A stretch of 64,000 nucleotides of DNA from Brevundimonas goettingensis (GCF_017487405.1 NZ_CP062222.1:3395001-3459000); one strand, 5' to 3'. Positions 35,510-47,344 are shown, counted from the first letter of the stretch. Notes: generated from the letters alone by a model not told the origin. Program-made: numbers and translations.

Positions 35510-35815
35510 ATGACCGACGAAACCGATCCTTCTGGTGTCCCCTCGGCTCCACCAAATCCTTGCTCAACAAGGGTTTGGACGGAAACAGGCGATCAATCTG
35601 ACACCACGCTGCTACACACGGCTCCCAAGAGACCGTCGAAAAAGCGTTCGCCTACAGTCAGTTCACCGTCCCGACGCTGTGGCACCACCTCGTCGCACAC
35701 ACCGTCCAAACGGCCCCTTCAACCGTCTGCTCGGTCACCTGATGCTCGGCGTCGGCAATCGTCTGGCCTGATAGTCCGTGGATCGACCTACTACCTTCGA
35801 CCTCCAGCGCGCTGA
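35510..35815 (+). pseudogene. Truncated integrase 5' end in its circular-form (attP) configuration
   Basis: 101 codons. The first 12 (MTDETDPSGVPS) come from the island left end, then the att core encodes SAPP. The frame then matches the integrase at 36169-37782 codon for codon up to base 35801, where homology stops and the frame ends 14 bases later (PPAR, stop). It lacks all catalytic boxes. It shows what the intact integrase gene's start would be in the excised circle. Confidence 0.8.
35538..35554 (-). repeat. Third att core copy, inverted, inside the island
   Basis: Exact reverse complement of the 17-bp core found at 18614-18630 and 37744-37760. It is flanked on one side by left-end sequence and on the other by right-end sequence. 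Recombination between this inverted core and either outer core would give inversion rather than excision. Confidence 0.9.
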
Positions 35816-35905
35816 ACAGCGCGCGGGTGCCGATCTTGTAAAGCCAAGCCATTTCTGACATTGTTTAACAAGCATATATTGGCGTGTTTTTTACAAGAAG
35901 GTGTT

Positions 35906-36168
35906 ATGACGATCCAGTTTCGGCGGACTCGAACCAACCCGGACGGGACGACGGAGGTCTACGAACCGGTTATGCGGCACGGGATGTTTGTAATGGCGGA
36001 TCGGGCCGTCCACGAGAAACACAACAACAAGCTCAATCAGTTCTTCGTCGCAGATGCGGAAGCTGTGAAGGCGCGACTGGCATCGGGAGGCGGCGTGAGT
36101 CTTCGGATGAAGGGACAGGTCACTGGGCAGCAGAACCTGATCACGGCAAGCGAGGTCGAGGTTCTGAT

Positions 36169-36172
<4 letters not shown>
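35906..36172 (+). CDS. Unknown small island protein
   Basis: 88 residues from ATG 35906, preceded by GAAGGTG; the frame extends upstream to 35861 without a better start. The product (MTIQFRRTRTNPDGTTEVYE ...) looks like a small beta-rich protein, with a lysine-poor helix DAEAVKARLASG near the end. Its stop overlaps the convergent integrase stop by 4 bp. Not recognised. Confidence 0.6.
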
Positions 36173-37819
<1,647 letters not shown>

Positions 37820-38007
37820 CTTCTCAGGGTGCAGGCGAGGGCGGGACATACGGGGGGCGGGGGTGTGGTGTCAACAGCCTGCCCGTCCCATGGCGACCGC
37901 CCGCGCCCGACCCGTGCGACGTATCGGCGTTTGTGGCTCCGCGCGACCTCGGCTAGAAGCGGCGCTCGGCCTGTTTGCGGGCCCGTCTCATCGCTCGGAG
38001 CGCTTCC

Positions 38008-38313
38008 ATGGGTTACGCCATCGTCTGGCTGGTCGACACCGTCATCGGCCTGATGATCCTGTTCATCGTCGCCTCGGCCATCCTGAGCTGGCTGTTCGCC
38101 TTCGATGTGATCAACCACCGCAACCGGTTCGTGAACCAGGTGGCCGGCTTCCTCGACGCCGTGACCCGGCCCCTGCTGGAGCCTTTCCGCCGGGTCATCC
38201 CGTCGCTGGGCGGGATCGACATCTCGCCGATCGTGGTGCTGCTGCTGCTCAATTTCGCCCGCATCCTGTTCGACCGGATGGCCGCGCCGATCCTGATCGG
38301 CCTGCTGGGCTAG
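38008..38313 (+). CDS. YggT family inner-membrane protein
   Basis: 101 residues from ATG 38008, preceded by CGGAG. Two hydrophobic blocks ([22 protein letters not shown], abbreviated, and [15 protein letters not shown]) flank the family signature [20 protein letters not shown]. YggT proteins are implicated in membrane or cell-envelope homeostasis and often sit near division or pyrroline carboxylate genes; here the neighbour is the tRNA-Ala/island junction. No enzymatic role is known. Confidence 0.88.
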   Translation: MGYAIVWLVDTVIGLMILFIVASAILSWLFAFDVINHRNRFVNQVAGFLDAVTRPLLEPFRRVIPSLGGIDISPIVVLLLLNFARILFDRMAAPILIGLLG

Positions 38314-38469
38314 AAAGGGGTTGGGGCTCGTCCACGACGCGAAACCGTGTCTCAGGCGCCGCCCCGGCTTCGGCTCTGTTGCTGCATTGCACGATTCCAG
38401 CCTTGCACCGTCCGGCGACCCTCTTAAGGTGCCGCCGACTGGCCAAGGGCCGCTGAACACCACGACTAA

Positions 38470-39348
38470 ATGACCACGATCGGAACAGTCGCCGTTATCG
38501 GCGCCGGACAGATGGGCGTCGGGATTTCCCACGCCGTGGCTCTGGGCGGCTATTCCGTGCGGCTCTACGACATCGCCGCGGCGCGCCTGCCGGTAGCCGT
38601 GGGCGAGATCGCCGCCAACCTGGCCCGCCAGGTGGGCAAGGGCACGGTGACCCAGGCCGACGCCGACGCCGCCCTGGCCCGCATCCAGACCACCGACAGC
38701 CTGGCCGAGGCCGGATCGGCCGATCTGGTCATCGAGGTCGCGGTCGAGGACGAGGCGGTCAAGAAGGCCCTCTACGCCGAACTGGTCCCGCATCTGGCGG
38801 CCCATACCCTGCTGGCCTCCAACACCTCTTCCATCTCGATCACCCGCCTGGCCTCGGCGACGGATCGGGCCGACCGCTTCATCGGCCTGCATTTCATGAA
38901 GCCGGCCCCGGTCATGGGCCTGGTCGAGATCATCCGCGGCATCGCCACCTCTGCGGACACCTATGACACCGCTGTCGCCTTCGCCGAGAGCCTGGGCAAG
39001 ACCACCACCAACGCCGAGGACTTCCCGGCCTTCATCGTCAACCGTATTCTGGTGCCGATGATGAACGAGGCGATCTTCACCCTCTATGAGGGCGTCGGCG
39101 ACGTGGCCTCGATCGACAAGGCGCTCAAACTGGGCGCCAACCACCCGATGGGTCCGCTGGAGCTGGCCGACTTCATGGGGCTGGACGTGGTCCTGGCCAT
39201 CATGAACGTGCTCTACGACGGTCTGGCCGACAGCAAATACCGCCCCTGCCCCCTGCTGGTGAAATATGTCGAGGCCGGCTGGCTGGGACGCAAGTCGGGC
39301 CGCGGCTTCTACGACTATTCCGGCCCCAGCCCCGTTCCGACACGGTAG
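38470..39348 (+). CDS. 3-hydroxybutyryl-CoA dehydrogenase
   Basis: 292 residues. N-terminal NAD-binding VAVIGAGQMGVGISHAVALGG, then LLASNTSSISITRLA and RFIGLHFMKPAPVMGLVEII, the conserved active-site segment with catalytic His. The C-terminal dimer domain has GNRILVPM-like VNRILVPMMNEA and DFMGLDV. It oxidises 3-hydroxybutyryl-CoA to acetoacetyl-CoA in fatty acid/PHB or butanoate metabolism. No other gene of the pathway is adjacent. Confidence 0.93.
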   Translation: MTTIGTVAVIGAGQMGVGISHAVALGGYSVRLYDIAAARLPVAVGEIAANLARQVGKGTVTQADADAALARIQTTDSLAEAGSADLVIEVAVEDEAVKKALYAELVPHLAAHTLLASNTSSISITRLASATDRADRFIGLHFMKPAPVMGLVEIIRGIATSADTYDTAVAFAESLGKTTTNAEDFPAFIVNRILVPMMNEAIFTLYEGVGDVASIDKALKLGANHPMGPLELADFMGLDVVLAIMNVLYDGLADSKYRPCPLLVKYVEAGWLGRKSGRGFYDYSGPSPVPTR

Positions 39349-39357
39349 GGCGACGCG

Positions 39358-39933
39358 ATGATCCCGACCTTCGAAAAGCCCGAAGACCTGCCCGGCCAGA
39401 CCCGGGTCATGTGGCGGCGCACCCCGGGGGCGCAGGTGCTGGCCAGTATCGCCGCCGTCTGCTGGCCGCCCCTGATCGCCACCTTCTTCATCTGGCCGCC
39501 CAGCGGGCCGCACTGGATCCCGGGGCGCGAGATGGACTGGCGGCTGCTGGTCCTGTTCATCGGCCTCATCGCCGCCCCGACGGGCCTTTGGCTGCTGGGC
39601 CGCGAGCGCGACCGCACCGGCCGACCGGCCTCGCGTCTGGGCGTGATCTGGCGCTTCATGCTGTACGGCGGCCTTCTGGGCGCGGCCCTGGCCGTGATCT
39701 TCGCCCTGATCCAGATCCTGATCGGCGCGATCTCGTCGGGCAGCGTCATGCAGGCGCTCGGCTCGACCGAGACCATCCTGCTGATCTACGGCGTCGGCGG
39801 CCTTCCGGTGTCGATCCTGGTGGGTGTCAGCTACGCCCTGTGGGCCGGCCTGTGCGCCGCCTTCCTGGCCTTCCAGCCCGCGCCCGACAAGGTTCGCGAC
39901 CGCCTGGGCCTGATGCGCGACGACAACCCCTAG
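39358..39933 (+). CDS. Membrane protein of unknown function
   Basis: 191 residues, starting 9 bp after the dehydrogenase stop. Four hydrophobic segments are visible (near residues 22-42, 58-77, 99-125, 137-165). The C-terminus is short and charged. No recognised domain. The spacing suggests co-transcription with the upstream dehydrogenase, though no functional link is evident. Confidence 0.75.
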   Translation: MIPTFEKPEDLPGQTRVMWRRTPGAQVLASIAAVCWPPLIATFFIWPPSGPHWIPGREMDWRLLVLFIGLIAAPTGLWLLGRERDRTGRPASRLGVIWRFMLYGGLLGAALAVIFALIQILIGAISSGSVMQALGSTETILLIYGVGGLPVSILVGVSYALWAGLCAAFLAFQPAPDKVRDRLGLMRDDNP

Positions 39934-40027
39934 GTCACAGTCGCCGCGGTTTGCGCCTCCGGCGTATTGCCTCGCGGATCATCGTTCGGCACCTTCCCGG
40001 CGCCCGGTTCGGGCGGGGGACATCGAC

Positions 40028-41278
40028 ATGACAGAAGCCGCCGTGGCCATCGCGGTTGAACCTCAACCCGCGCTCAAGCCGGGGCCGGTCAGCCGCGCCG
40101 ACCGGATCGAGACGCTCGATGTCCTGCGCGGCTTCGCGGTGCTGGGCATTCTCGCCGTCAACGCCATGGCCTTCGCCTGGCCCGCGATGATGGACGCCGG
40201 CTCCATGGCCGCCCCCTACGCACTGGACACGGCCAACAGCTGGGCCGTCTGGGCCGTCGAGGTTCTGCTGCACAACAAATGCCGGACCCTGTTCTCCATG
40301 CTGTTCGGGGTGTCGATCTTCCTCGTCGGCGGCGAGCGGAGCGACAAGGCCCGGGGCGCGATCCTGAGACGACGCCTGCTGGTGCTGGCGATCTTCGGCC
40401 TGCTGCACGGCCTGGCCCTGTGGTTCGGCGACATCCTGCTGCTCTATGCCTGGTCGGGCGTCTTCATGATGCTGTGCCGGTCCTGGTCGCCGAAGCGGCT
40501 TCTGTGGACGGGGATCGGCATCGTCACCGCCTTCACCCTGCTGGAACTGGGCGGCAACGTCTTTTCCTCGCTTCAGCCCTATGACGCCGCCAAGGGCGCG
40601 GCCGAGGTGGCCAAACAGGCCGCCGCCACCCTGAAGACGGTCGAGGCCGTCCGCTCGGGCTGGGCCGGCGCCATGTTCGAGAACCTGAAGATGTGGGGGA
40701 TCGTCCAGGGGATGAGCGCCGTCCTCTTCGTCTTCCCCACCGTGGGGCTGATGATGATCGGCCTGGGCCTGTTCAAGACCGGCTATCTGGCGGGGCGGTC
40801 GTCGGCCTGGGTCTATGGGCTGATGGTGGTGGTCGGGATCGCCATCACCGTGCCCTTCGGCTGGTACAACTGGCTGGATCTCCTGCCCGGCCACGCCCCG
40901 GCGGAGATCTACATCCCCCGCTCGATCGGCGACGCCCTGGCCCCCTTCTGCACCCTGGCCTATGTCGGGCTGCTGGTGCTGATGACGCGGTACGGTCTGG
41001 GCTGGCTGACGCGGCGGCTGGCGCCGGTCGGGAAGATGGCTTTCACCAACTATCTGACCCAGACCCTGATCATGACCTCCCTGTTCTACATGCCCTGGGG
41101 GCCGCTGCTGTACGGCAAGGTCGAGCCGGCGCCGCTGTGGGGCATAGTCGGGGCGGTCTGGCTGCTGCAGCTGATCTGGTCGCCGCTGTGGCTGTCGGTG
41201 TTCGAGATGGGGCCGCTGGAGTGGGTGTGGCGCTGCCTGACCTATGGGCGGTTCGTGCCGCTGCTGAAGCGGGGGTGA
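40028..41278 (+). CDS. DUF418 family multi-pass membrane protein
   Basis: 416 residues with 8-10 hydrophobic segments. The start region DRIETLDVLRGFAVLGILAVN is the typical opening of DUF418/YeiB proteins, and the C-terminal half (GRLARRLAPVGKMAFTNYL-like, then WLLQLIWSPLWL and FEMGPLEWVWRCLTYG) is the DUF418 domain. Family members are predicted transporters or acyltransferase-like membrane proteins without a proven substrate. Confidence 0.88.
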   Translation: MTEAAVAIAVEPQPALKPGPVSRADRIETLDVLRGFAVLGILAVNAMAFAWPAMMDAGSMAAPYALDTANSWAVWAVEVLLHNKCRTLFSMLFGVSIFLVGGERSDKARGAILRRRLLVLAIFGLLHGLALWFGDILLLYAWSGVFMMLCRSWSPKRLLWTGIGIVTAFTLLELGGNVFSSLQPYDAAKGAAEVAKQAAATLKTVEAVRSGWAGAMFENLKMWGIVQGMSAVLFVFPTVGLMMIGLGLFKTGYLAGRSSAWVYGLMVVVGIAITVPFGWYNWLDLLPGHAPAEIYIPRSIGDALAPFCTLAYVGLLVLMTRYGLGWLTRRLAPVGKMAFTNYLTQTLIMTSLFYMPWGPLLYGKVEPAPLWGIVGAVWLLQLIWSPLWLSVFEMGPLEWVWRCLTYGRFVPLLKRG

Positions 41279-41279
41279 G

Positions 41280-41389
41280 CAAGAAGCGTTAGTGAGCAAG
41301 AGGTGAGCGGCGCCACGAAAGTTTCGCAGATGGCCGGCGCTCACTGCTCGCTCACTAGCACTCCTCACTAGCACTCTCGGGTCTATCCC
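41280..41389. repeat. Long imperfect intergenic palindrome (GTGAGC/GCTCAC family)
   Basis: The spacer between the DUF418 gene and hisS is mostly a dyad: TTAGTGAGCAAGAGGTGAGC on the left and GCTCACTGCTCGCTCACTAGC on the right, plus a partial repetition CTCACTAGCACTC. The same words build the palindrome at 51461-51548. Confidence 0.6.
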
Positions 41390-41404
41390 CTCTAAAAGCC
41401 CGGC

Positions 41405-42898
41405 ATGACCGATACGCCTGAGACCACCCCCGATACCGCACTCGTCCGCCCCGAGGCCCGCAGTCCGCGCGGCTTTGGCGACAAGCGCGGCCGCGATCTG
41501 ATCGCCGAGCGCCGCATCGTGGCGAAGGTGTCCGAGGTCTATGAGCGCTGGGGCTTCGAGCCGCTGGAGACTCCGGCCTTCGAATATGTCGACGCGCTCG
41601 GCAAATTCCTGCCCGACACCGACCGTCCGAACGAGGGCGTTCTGGCGCTTCAGGACGACGACGACCAGTGGATGGCCCTGCGCTACGACCTGACCGCGCC
41701 GCTGGCCCGGTTCGCGGCCCAGAACTGGGAGACCCTGCCCAAACCCTTCCGCCGCTACGCCTTCGGGCCGGTCTGGCGCAACGAGAAGCCCGGACCGGGG
41801 CGCTTCCGCGAGTTCTGGCAGTGCGACGCCGACACCGTGGGCTCGGACCGGCCCGAGGCCGACGCGGAGATCATCGCCATGGCCTCTGCGGGCCTGAGGG
41901 CGGCGGGTCTGGCCGAGGGTCAGGCGGTGATCCGCGTCTCCAACCGCAAACTGTTCGACGGCCTGTTCGACGCCGGCGGGGTGACCGATCCGGCCCAGCG
42001 CCTGACCGCCCTGCGCGCCGTCGACAAGTTCGACCGTCTGGGCTGGGAAGGCGTGTCGGCCCTGCTCGGCGAAGGCCGGCTGGACGAGAGCGGCGACTAT
42101 ACCAAGGGGGCGAAACTGCCGCTGGGCGTCGCCGCCACCATCGAGGCCTTCCTCGCTTCCGCAGGCGACGCGGCCCTGTCGCGCGCGGAGACGCTGGAGG
42201 CCGTCGCGCGGGCGGGCGGTCTGGGCGCGGCGGGTGAAGCCGCCCTTGAGGAATTGGCCGGCATCGACGCCGCGCTGAAGGCCATGGGCGTGGATCAGGC
42301 CTCGGTGAAGTTCGATCCCACCATCGTGCGCGGTCTGGAATATTACACCGGCGCCGTTTTCGAGGCCGAACTGTTGCTGGAGACGAAAGACGACAAGGGC
42401 CGGCCGATGCGCTTCGGCTCGATCGGCGGCGGCGGCCGGTATGACGATCTCGTCGCCCGTTTCACCGGCCAGTCGACCCCGGCGACGGGCTTCTCCTTCG
42501 GGGTGTCGCGTCTGGCCTCGGCGCTTCGGGCGGCCGGACGGGCCGACGCCTCGGTGCGCGGGCCGGTCGTGGTCATCGTCTTCTCGCAGGACGACATGCA
42601 GTCCTATCTCGACGCCGTCTCCGAGCTGAGGAACGCGGGCATACCCGCCGAACTCTACCTCGGTCGGGCCGGTATGAAGGCCCAGATGAAATACGCCGAC
42701 CGCCGGGGCGCCCCCGCCGCCGTCATGCTGGGCGGGGACGAGATCGCCGCCGGTCAGGTAACCATCAAGGACCTCGACGCCGGACGCGCCTTGGCCGCCG
42801 GCGTGGCCGATAACGAGGCCTGGAAGGCGGCCCGACCCGGTCAGGTCACCGTCGCCCGCAGCGACCTTGTGCAAACCATTCGCGGCATTATCGAATAA
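41405..42898 (+). CDS. hisS: Histidyl-tRNA synthetase, alphaproteobacterial type
   Basis: 497 residues. Class II motif 2 region FRRYAFGPVWRNEKPGPGRF, HisRS signature VRGLEYYTGAVFEAE (HisA-like motif), and a C-terminal anticodon domain (VVVIVFSQDDMQSYLDAV to the end). The sequence is of the divergent type found in alphaproteobacteria that have lost the usual G-1 identity element of tRNA-His. The start ATG 41405 lies 16 bp after the end of the palindrome. Confidence 0.92.
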   Translation: MTDTPETTPDTALVRPEARSPRGFGDKRGRDLIAERRIVAKVSEVYERWGFEPLETPAFEYVDALGKFLPDTDRPNEGVLALQDDDDQWMALRYDLTAPLARFAAQNWETLPKPFRRYAFGPVWRNEKPGPGRFREFWQCDADTVGSDRPEADAEIIAMASAGLRAAGLAEGQAVIRVSNRKLFDGLFDAGGVTDPAQRLTALRAVDKFDRLGWEGVSALLGEGRLDESGDYTKGAKLPLGVAATIEAFLASAGDAALSRAETLEAVARAGGLGAAGEAALEELAGIDAALKAMGVDQASVKFDPTIVRGLEYYTGAVFEAELLLETKDDKGRPMRFGSIGGGGRYDDLVARFTGQSTPATGFSFGVSRLASALRAAGRADASVRGPVVVIVFSQDDMQSYLDAVSELRNAGIPAELYLGRAGMKAQMKYADRRGAPAAVMLGGDEIAAGQVTIKDLDAGRALAAGVADNEAWKAARPGQVTVARSDLVQTIRGIIE

Positions 42899-42989
42899 GC
42901 TTCGATAAAATCCGGCTTCACGGATGACTTATCGACGATCACTCATAAAAGTTTCGGTTTTTGCGTGACGGTTCATTGACGACACCCGG

Positions 42990-43128
42990 GCATCCGGGTC
43001 ATTTGACCTCACTCGAACGGCGCAACGCGGAAGCACAGCTGCCGGTCGGAGGCGTTTCGGGGAGGAAACGTCCGCTCCACAGAGAGCGTGAAAGCCCGCT
43101 GCGATGTATCCCCCGCAGCGGGCTTTTT
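42990..43128 (+). ncRNA. Candidate small RNA upstream of obgE
   Basis: About 100 bases of GC-rich sequence with GGGGAGGAAACGTCCGCTCC lead straight into an intrinsic terminator, with no coding frame. That word resembles the universal RNase P P4-region core (GAGGAAAGTCCG...CTCC), but with one extra base and without the remaining several hundred bases of RNase P RNA. It is therefore not called rnpB. The 5' end is a guess. Confidence 0.3.
43091..43128 (+). terminator. Strong Rho-independent terminator
   Basis: AAAGCCCGCTGCG and CGCAGCGGGCTTT arms around a 10-base loop, followed by TTT. It is 190 bp after the hisS stop, so it more likely ends an unannotated transcript than hisS itself. Confidence 0.85.
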
Positions 43129-43266
43129 CACATCCAGATTCCTGAGGTCGCTATCGTTCGCTGCGCGGCGGCTCACTGCTTGAGCGCGATGCGAATGCCT
43201 TCGCAGGAACACGAGAGTTGCGGCACGAACTCATCCGGATCCGGCGGAATCATCGTCCGCCTGTAA

Positions 43267-45122
<1,856 letters not shown>

Positions 45123-45232
45123 CGGTCTCTCCGGCGACTGCCCCTGGTGAACGATCGGCGGGGAGGCGGGTTCATTGCGCCGGAACCCCACGGCCTTGAG
45201 CTCGCTCCCTGACGACAAAGGAGAGACAATCC

Positions 45233-45412
45233 ATGGATGACAAACAGAGCGACGGCCGCAAGGCGAACGGCGCCGCGCCCGGAGGCAAGCCCGACGCCTC
45301 TACGTCGGAGGCGAAGGTCCGGGAAACCGGCCGCCGCGAGACGAAGTCGGCCGGACCCGATGGTCCCGACGCTGGCGAGGTGGGCAAGACGTTCAAGCAA
45401 ACCGGCGGGTGA
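45233..45412 (+). CDS. Small hydrophilic protein of unknown function
   Basis: 59 residues from ATG 45233, with AAAGGAGAG 9-16 bp upstream: MDDKQSDGRKANGAAPGGKP, ending GEVGKTFKQTGG. It is very rich in Lys, Asp, Gly and Ser with no hydrophobic core, suggesting an intrinsically disordered protein. Divergent from the gene at 44400-45122. The good ribosome binding site and codon bias support it being real; function unknown. Confidence 0.6.
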   Translation: MDDKQSDGRKANGAAPGGKPDASTSEAKVRETGRRETKSAGPDGPDAGEVGKTFKQTGG

Positions 45413-45484
45413 TTCCTGCGCGACAGAGGCGTGACGGCGTGATAGCGCAGCCTTGAGCATAAGCCTGTCAGAGCCCTCCCCGCC

Positions 45485-46192
45485 TTGTCCTTCTTCCACG
45501 CCGGTCCCGCGCCCCGGATCTCCGGGCCCCGTCACGGGGCGCTGAGGGATGGGCTGGCCCTGACGCGAGGGATGCGGGTCGGGCTGTTCGGCGGCTCGTT
45601 CAACCCGGCCCACGACGGTCACGCCCATGTCGCCGAGACGGCCATGAGCCGGCTGGGGCTGGAGCGGGTCATCTGGCTGGTCTCGCCGCAGAATCCGCTG
45701 AAAGGCCGTCAGGAGACGGCGCCGCTGGAGGGCCGGATGGCCTCTGCCCGCGCCTTGGCCAAGGGGCCCGGCATGATCGTCTCCGACTTCGAGACCCGCA
45801 TCGGCACGGCCTGGACGGTCGATACCCTCAGGGCCCTGAAGGCGCGCCATCCGGGCGTGCATTTCGTCTGGCTGATGGGGTCCGACAACCTGGCCAGCTT
45901 CCATCGCTGGAGGGGCTGGACCGACATCATGCGGATGATGCCGGTGGCGGTGATCGCCCGGCCGGGCTCGCTGCTGGAAAGCCGCTCTGCGCCGGCCGCG
46001 CGGCGTTTCGCGAGCGATCGGGTGTCCGAGACCGAGGCCCGCCGCCTGCCCGATATGGCGGCCCCCGCCTGGACCTATCTGACCGCGCCGCTGAACCTCA
46101 GTTCGTCGACCGCCCTGCGCGCGAAAGCCCGCGTCGAACCTGATTCGGCGGCTCCGCTTGAGTCGGGTGACCTTGGGGGCCATCTGTGCTAG
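45485..46192 (+). CDS. nadD: Nicotinate-nucleotide adenylyltransferase
   Basis: Up to 235 residues if TTG 45485 is used; ATG 45572 gives a product starting at the conserved core (MRVGLFGGSFNPAHDGH), about 206 residues. The nucleotidyltransferase signature GGSFNPAHxGH and the C-terminal SSTALR motif are present. It makes nicotinate adenine dinucleotide in NAD synthesis. Followed by rsfS and rlmH, the usual neighbours. Confidence 0.93.
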   Translation: MSFFHAGPAPRISGPRHGALRDGLALTRGMRVGLFGGSFNPAHDGHAHVAETAMSRLGLERVIWLVSPQNPLKGRQETAPLEGRMASARALAKGPGMIVSDFETRIGTAWTVDTLRALKARHPGVHFVWLMGSDNLASFHRWRGWTDIMRMMPVAVIARPGSLLESRSAPAARRFASDRVSETEARRLPDMAAPAWTYLTAPLNLSSSTALRAKARVEPDSAAPLESGDLGGHLC

Positions 46193-46286
46193 AGACCCTC
46201 TTTAGTCACCGCCCTGGAGCCCTCCGCTGACCCCCTCGCCCGCGTACGATACGCAAGACGACGCCGTTTCCAACACGGCCCATGAG

Positions 46287-46715
46287 ATGGACGAATTCGA
46301 GCCCATCCATTCCGAAGACGGCGACGAGTCTACGGGGTTTGACGGTCCGCGCGCGGCTCTGCCCGTCGGTTCGACGCCGCTGGAGACCGCCATCCTCGCC
46401 AAGCTGGATGACGACAAGGCGCTGGACATCGTCCTGATCGACCTCAAGGGCAAGTCGCCCATGGCCGACACCATGATCGTGGCCTCGGGCCGGTCGCACC
46501 GCCACGTCGGCGCGCTTGCTGACCACCTGCTGCGCACGCTGAAGGACCACGGTCTGGGCAAGGCCAAGGTCGAGGGCCTGCCGCACTGCGATTGGGTCCT
46601 GATCGATTCCGGCGACGTGATCATCCACCTGTTCCGGCCGGAAGTGCGGATGTTCTACAACATCGAGAAGATCTGGGCCGTCGACAGCGCCCACCGCACC
46701 CAGGCCTCGGCCTGA
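46287..46715 (+). CDS. rsfS: Ribosomal silencing factor RsfS
   Basis: 142 residues with an acidic N-terminal extension, then the Iojap/RsfS core: AKLDDDKALDIVLIDLKGKS, ADTMIVASGRSHRHVGALAD, and GDVIIHLFRPEVRMFYNIEKIW. It binds ribosomal protein L14 and blocks subunit joining when nutrients are scarce. The order nadD-rsfS-rlmH is conserved in many bacteria. Confidence 0.95.
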   Translation: MDEFEPIHSEDGDESTGFDGPRAALPVGSTPLETAILAKLDDDKALDIVLIDLKGKSPMADTMIVASGRSHRHVGALADHLLRTLKDHGLGKAKVEGLPHCDWVLIDSGDVIIHLFRPEVRMFYNIEKIWAVDSAHRTQASA

Positions 46716-46721
46716 TCTTTT

Positions 46722-46851
46722 CCGCTCGTCCCCGCGCAGGCGGGGATCCAGTGCTTTGGGCGATCGGATCAGGATGGCTGGCGACAGACCCTCATCCCAC
46801 AGGCATTGCCTCATAAAATGACTGGGTCCCCGCCTTCGCGGGGACGAGCGG
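46722..46851. repeat. REP-like inverted repeat between rsfS and rlmH
   Basis: Two 31-bp arms (46722-46752 and 46821-46851) are reverse complements with two mismatches, each itself containing a short GCGGGG/CCCCGC hairpin (CGTCCCCGCGAAGGCGGGGA type). Such CGTCCCCGC palindromes are common between genes of alphaproteobacteria. The pair could fold into one long stem or two small ones. Confidence 0.75.
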
Positions 46852-46859
46852 AGTTCGGG

Positions 46860-47324
46860 GTGAAACTTTCAGTCATAGCGATCGGCAAACCGGGGCGCGG
46901 GCCTGAGGCCGCGCTCGCGGACGACTATGCCCGGCGCGCCACCCTCGCGGGCCGGGCGCTGGGTCTCGGCCCTCTGGAGCTGGTCGATCTCGACGCGAAG
47001 AAGACCGGCAAGGCGCCCGAGGCCGAACTGCTGCTTGCCGCGGCGGAAGGCGCGCACCTGATCGCCTGCGACGAGCGCGGCAAGACGTACTCGAGCCGCG
47101 CCTTCGCCGATCATATCGCGACCCTGCGCGACCGGGGCGAGCGCAAGGTCGTCTTCGTCATCGGCGGGGCGGACGGGCTGGACAAGTCTGTGCTCGACGC
47201 CGCCGGTTCGACCCTGGCCTTCGGGCCCCAGACCTGGCCTCATGCCCTGGCCCGCGCCATGCTGGCCGAACAGCTCTATCGGGCCGTGACGATCCTGGCC
47301 GGATCACCCTATCATCGGGACTGA
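46860..47324 (+). CDS. rlmH: 23S rRNA (pseudouridine1915-N3)-methyltransferase RlmH
   Basis: 154 residues from GTG 46860 (MKLSVIAIGKP). SPOUT knot features: LIACDERGKTYSSRAFA, then VVFVIGGADGLD and the C-terminal HALARAMLAEQLYRAVTI with GSPYHRD ending. It methylates pseudouridine 1915 in helix 69 of 23S rRNA. Its start lies 8 bp after the REP-like repeat. Confidence 0.96.
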   Translation: MKLSVIAIGKPGRGPEAALADDYARRATLAGRALGLGPLELVDLDAKKTGKAPEAELLLAAAEGAHLIACDERGKTYSSRAFADHIATLRDRGERKVVFVIGGADGLDKSVLDAAGSTLAFGPQTWPHALARAMLAEQLYRAVTILAGSPYHRD

Positions 47325-47344
47325 ACCGGTCCCGATCTGATCCC

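Larger units (their letters stand above)
34200..35801 (+). repeat. Internal inverted copy of the island circle junction, 1,602 bp
   Basis: 34200-35554 is the reverse complement of the left end (18614-19968, 1,355 bp including the 17-bp core). 35555-35801 continues as the reverse complement of 37497-37743, the first 247 bp inside the right end. Left end, core and right end in this order are what the attP of an excised circle would look like. It is inverted with respect to the island and embedded between the GNAT gene and the unknown gene at 35906. Confidence 0.9.

Noticed and set aside
35510..35815. 101-codon frame as a functional gene
   Set aside because: It is the integrase 5' end cut off at base 35801; no catalytic residue is present.
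39935..42874. 979-codon minus-strand frame opposite the DUF418 gene and hisS
   Set aside because: Spans two real genes and their intergenic palindrome; composition is Gln/His/Gly-rich with no domain.
42990..43128. RNase P RNA gene
   Set aside because: Only one core-like word is found, with an extra base, and an intrinsic terminator follows within 50 bases; a full rnpB is several hundred bases.
46722..46851. CRISPR array
   Set aside because: Only two arms in inverted orientation, no direct repeats with unique spacers, and no cas gene in the window.
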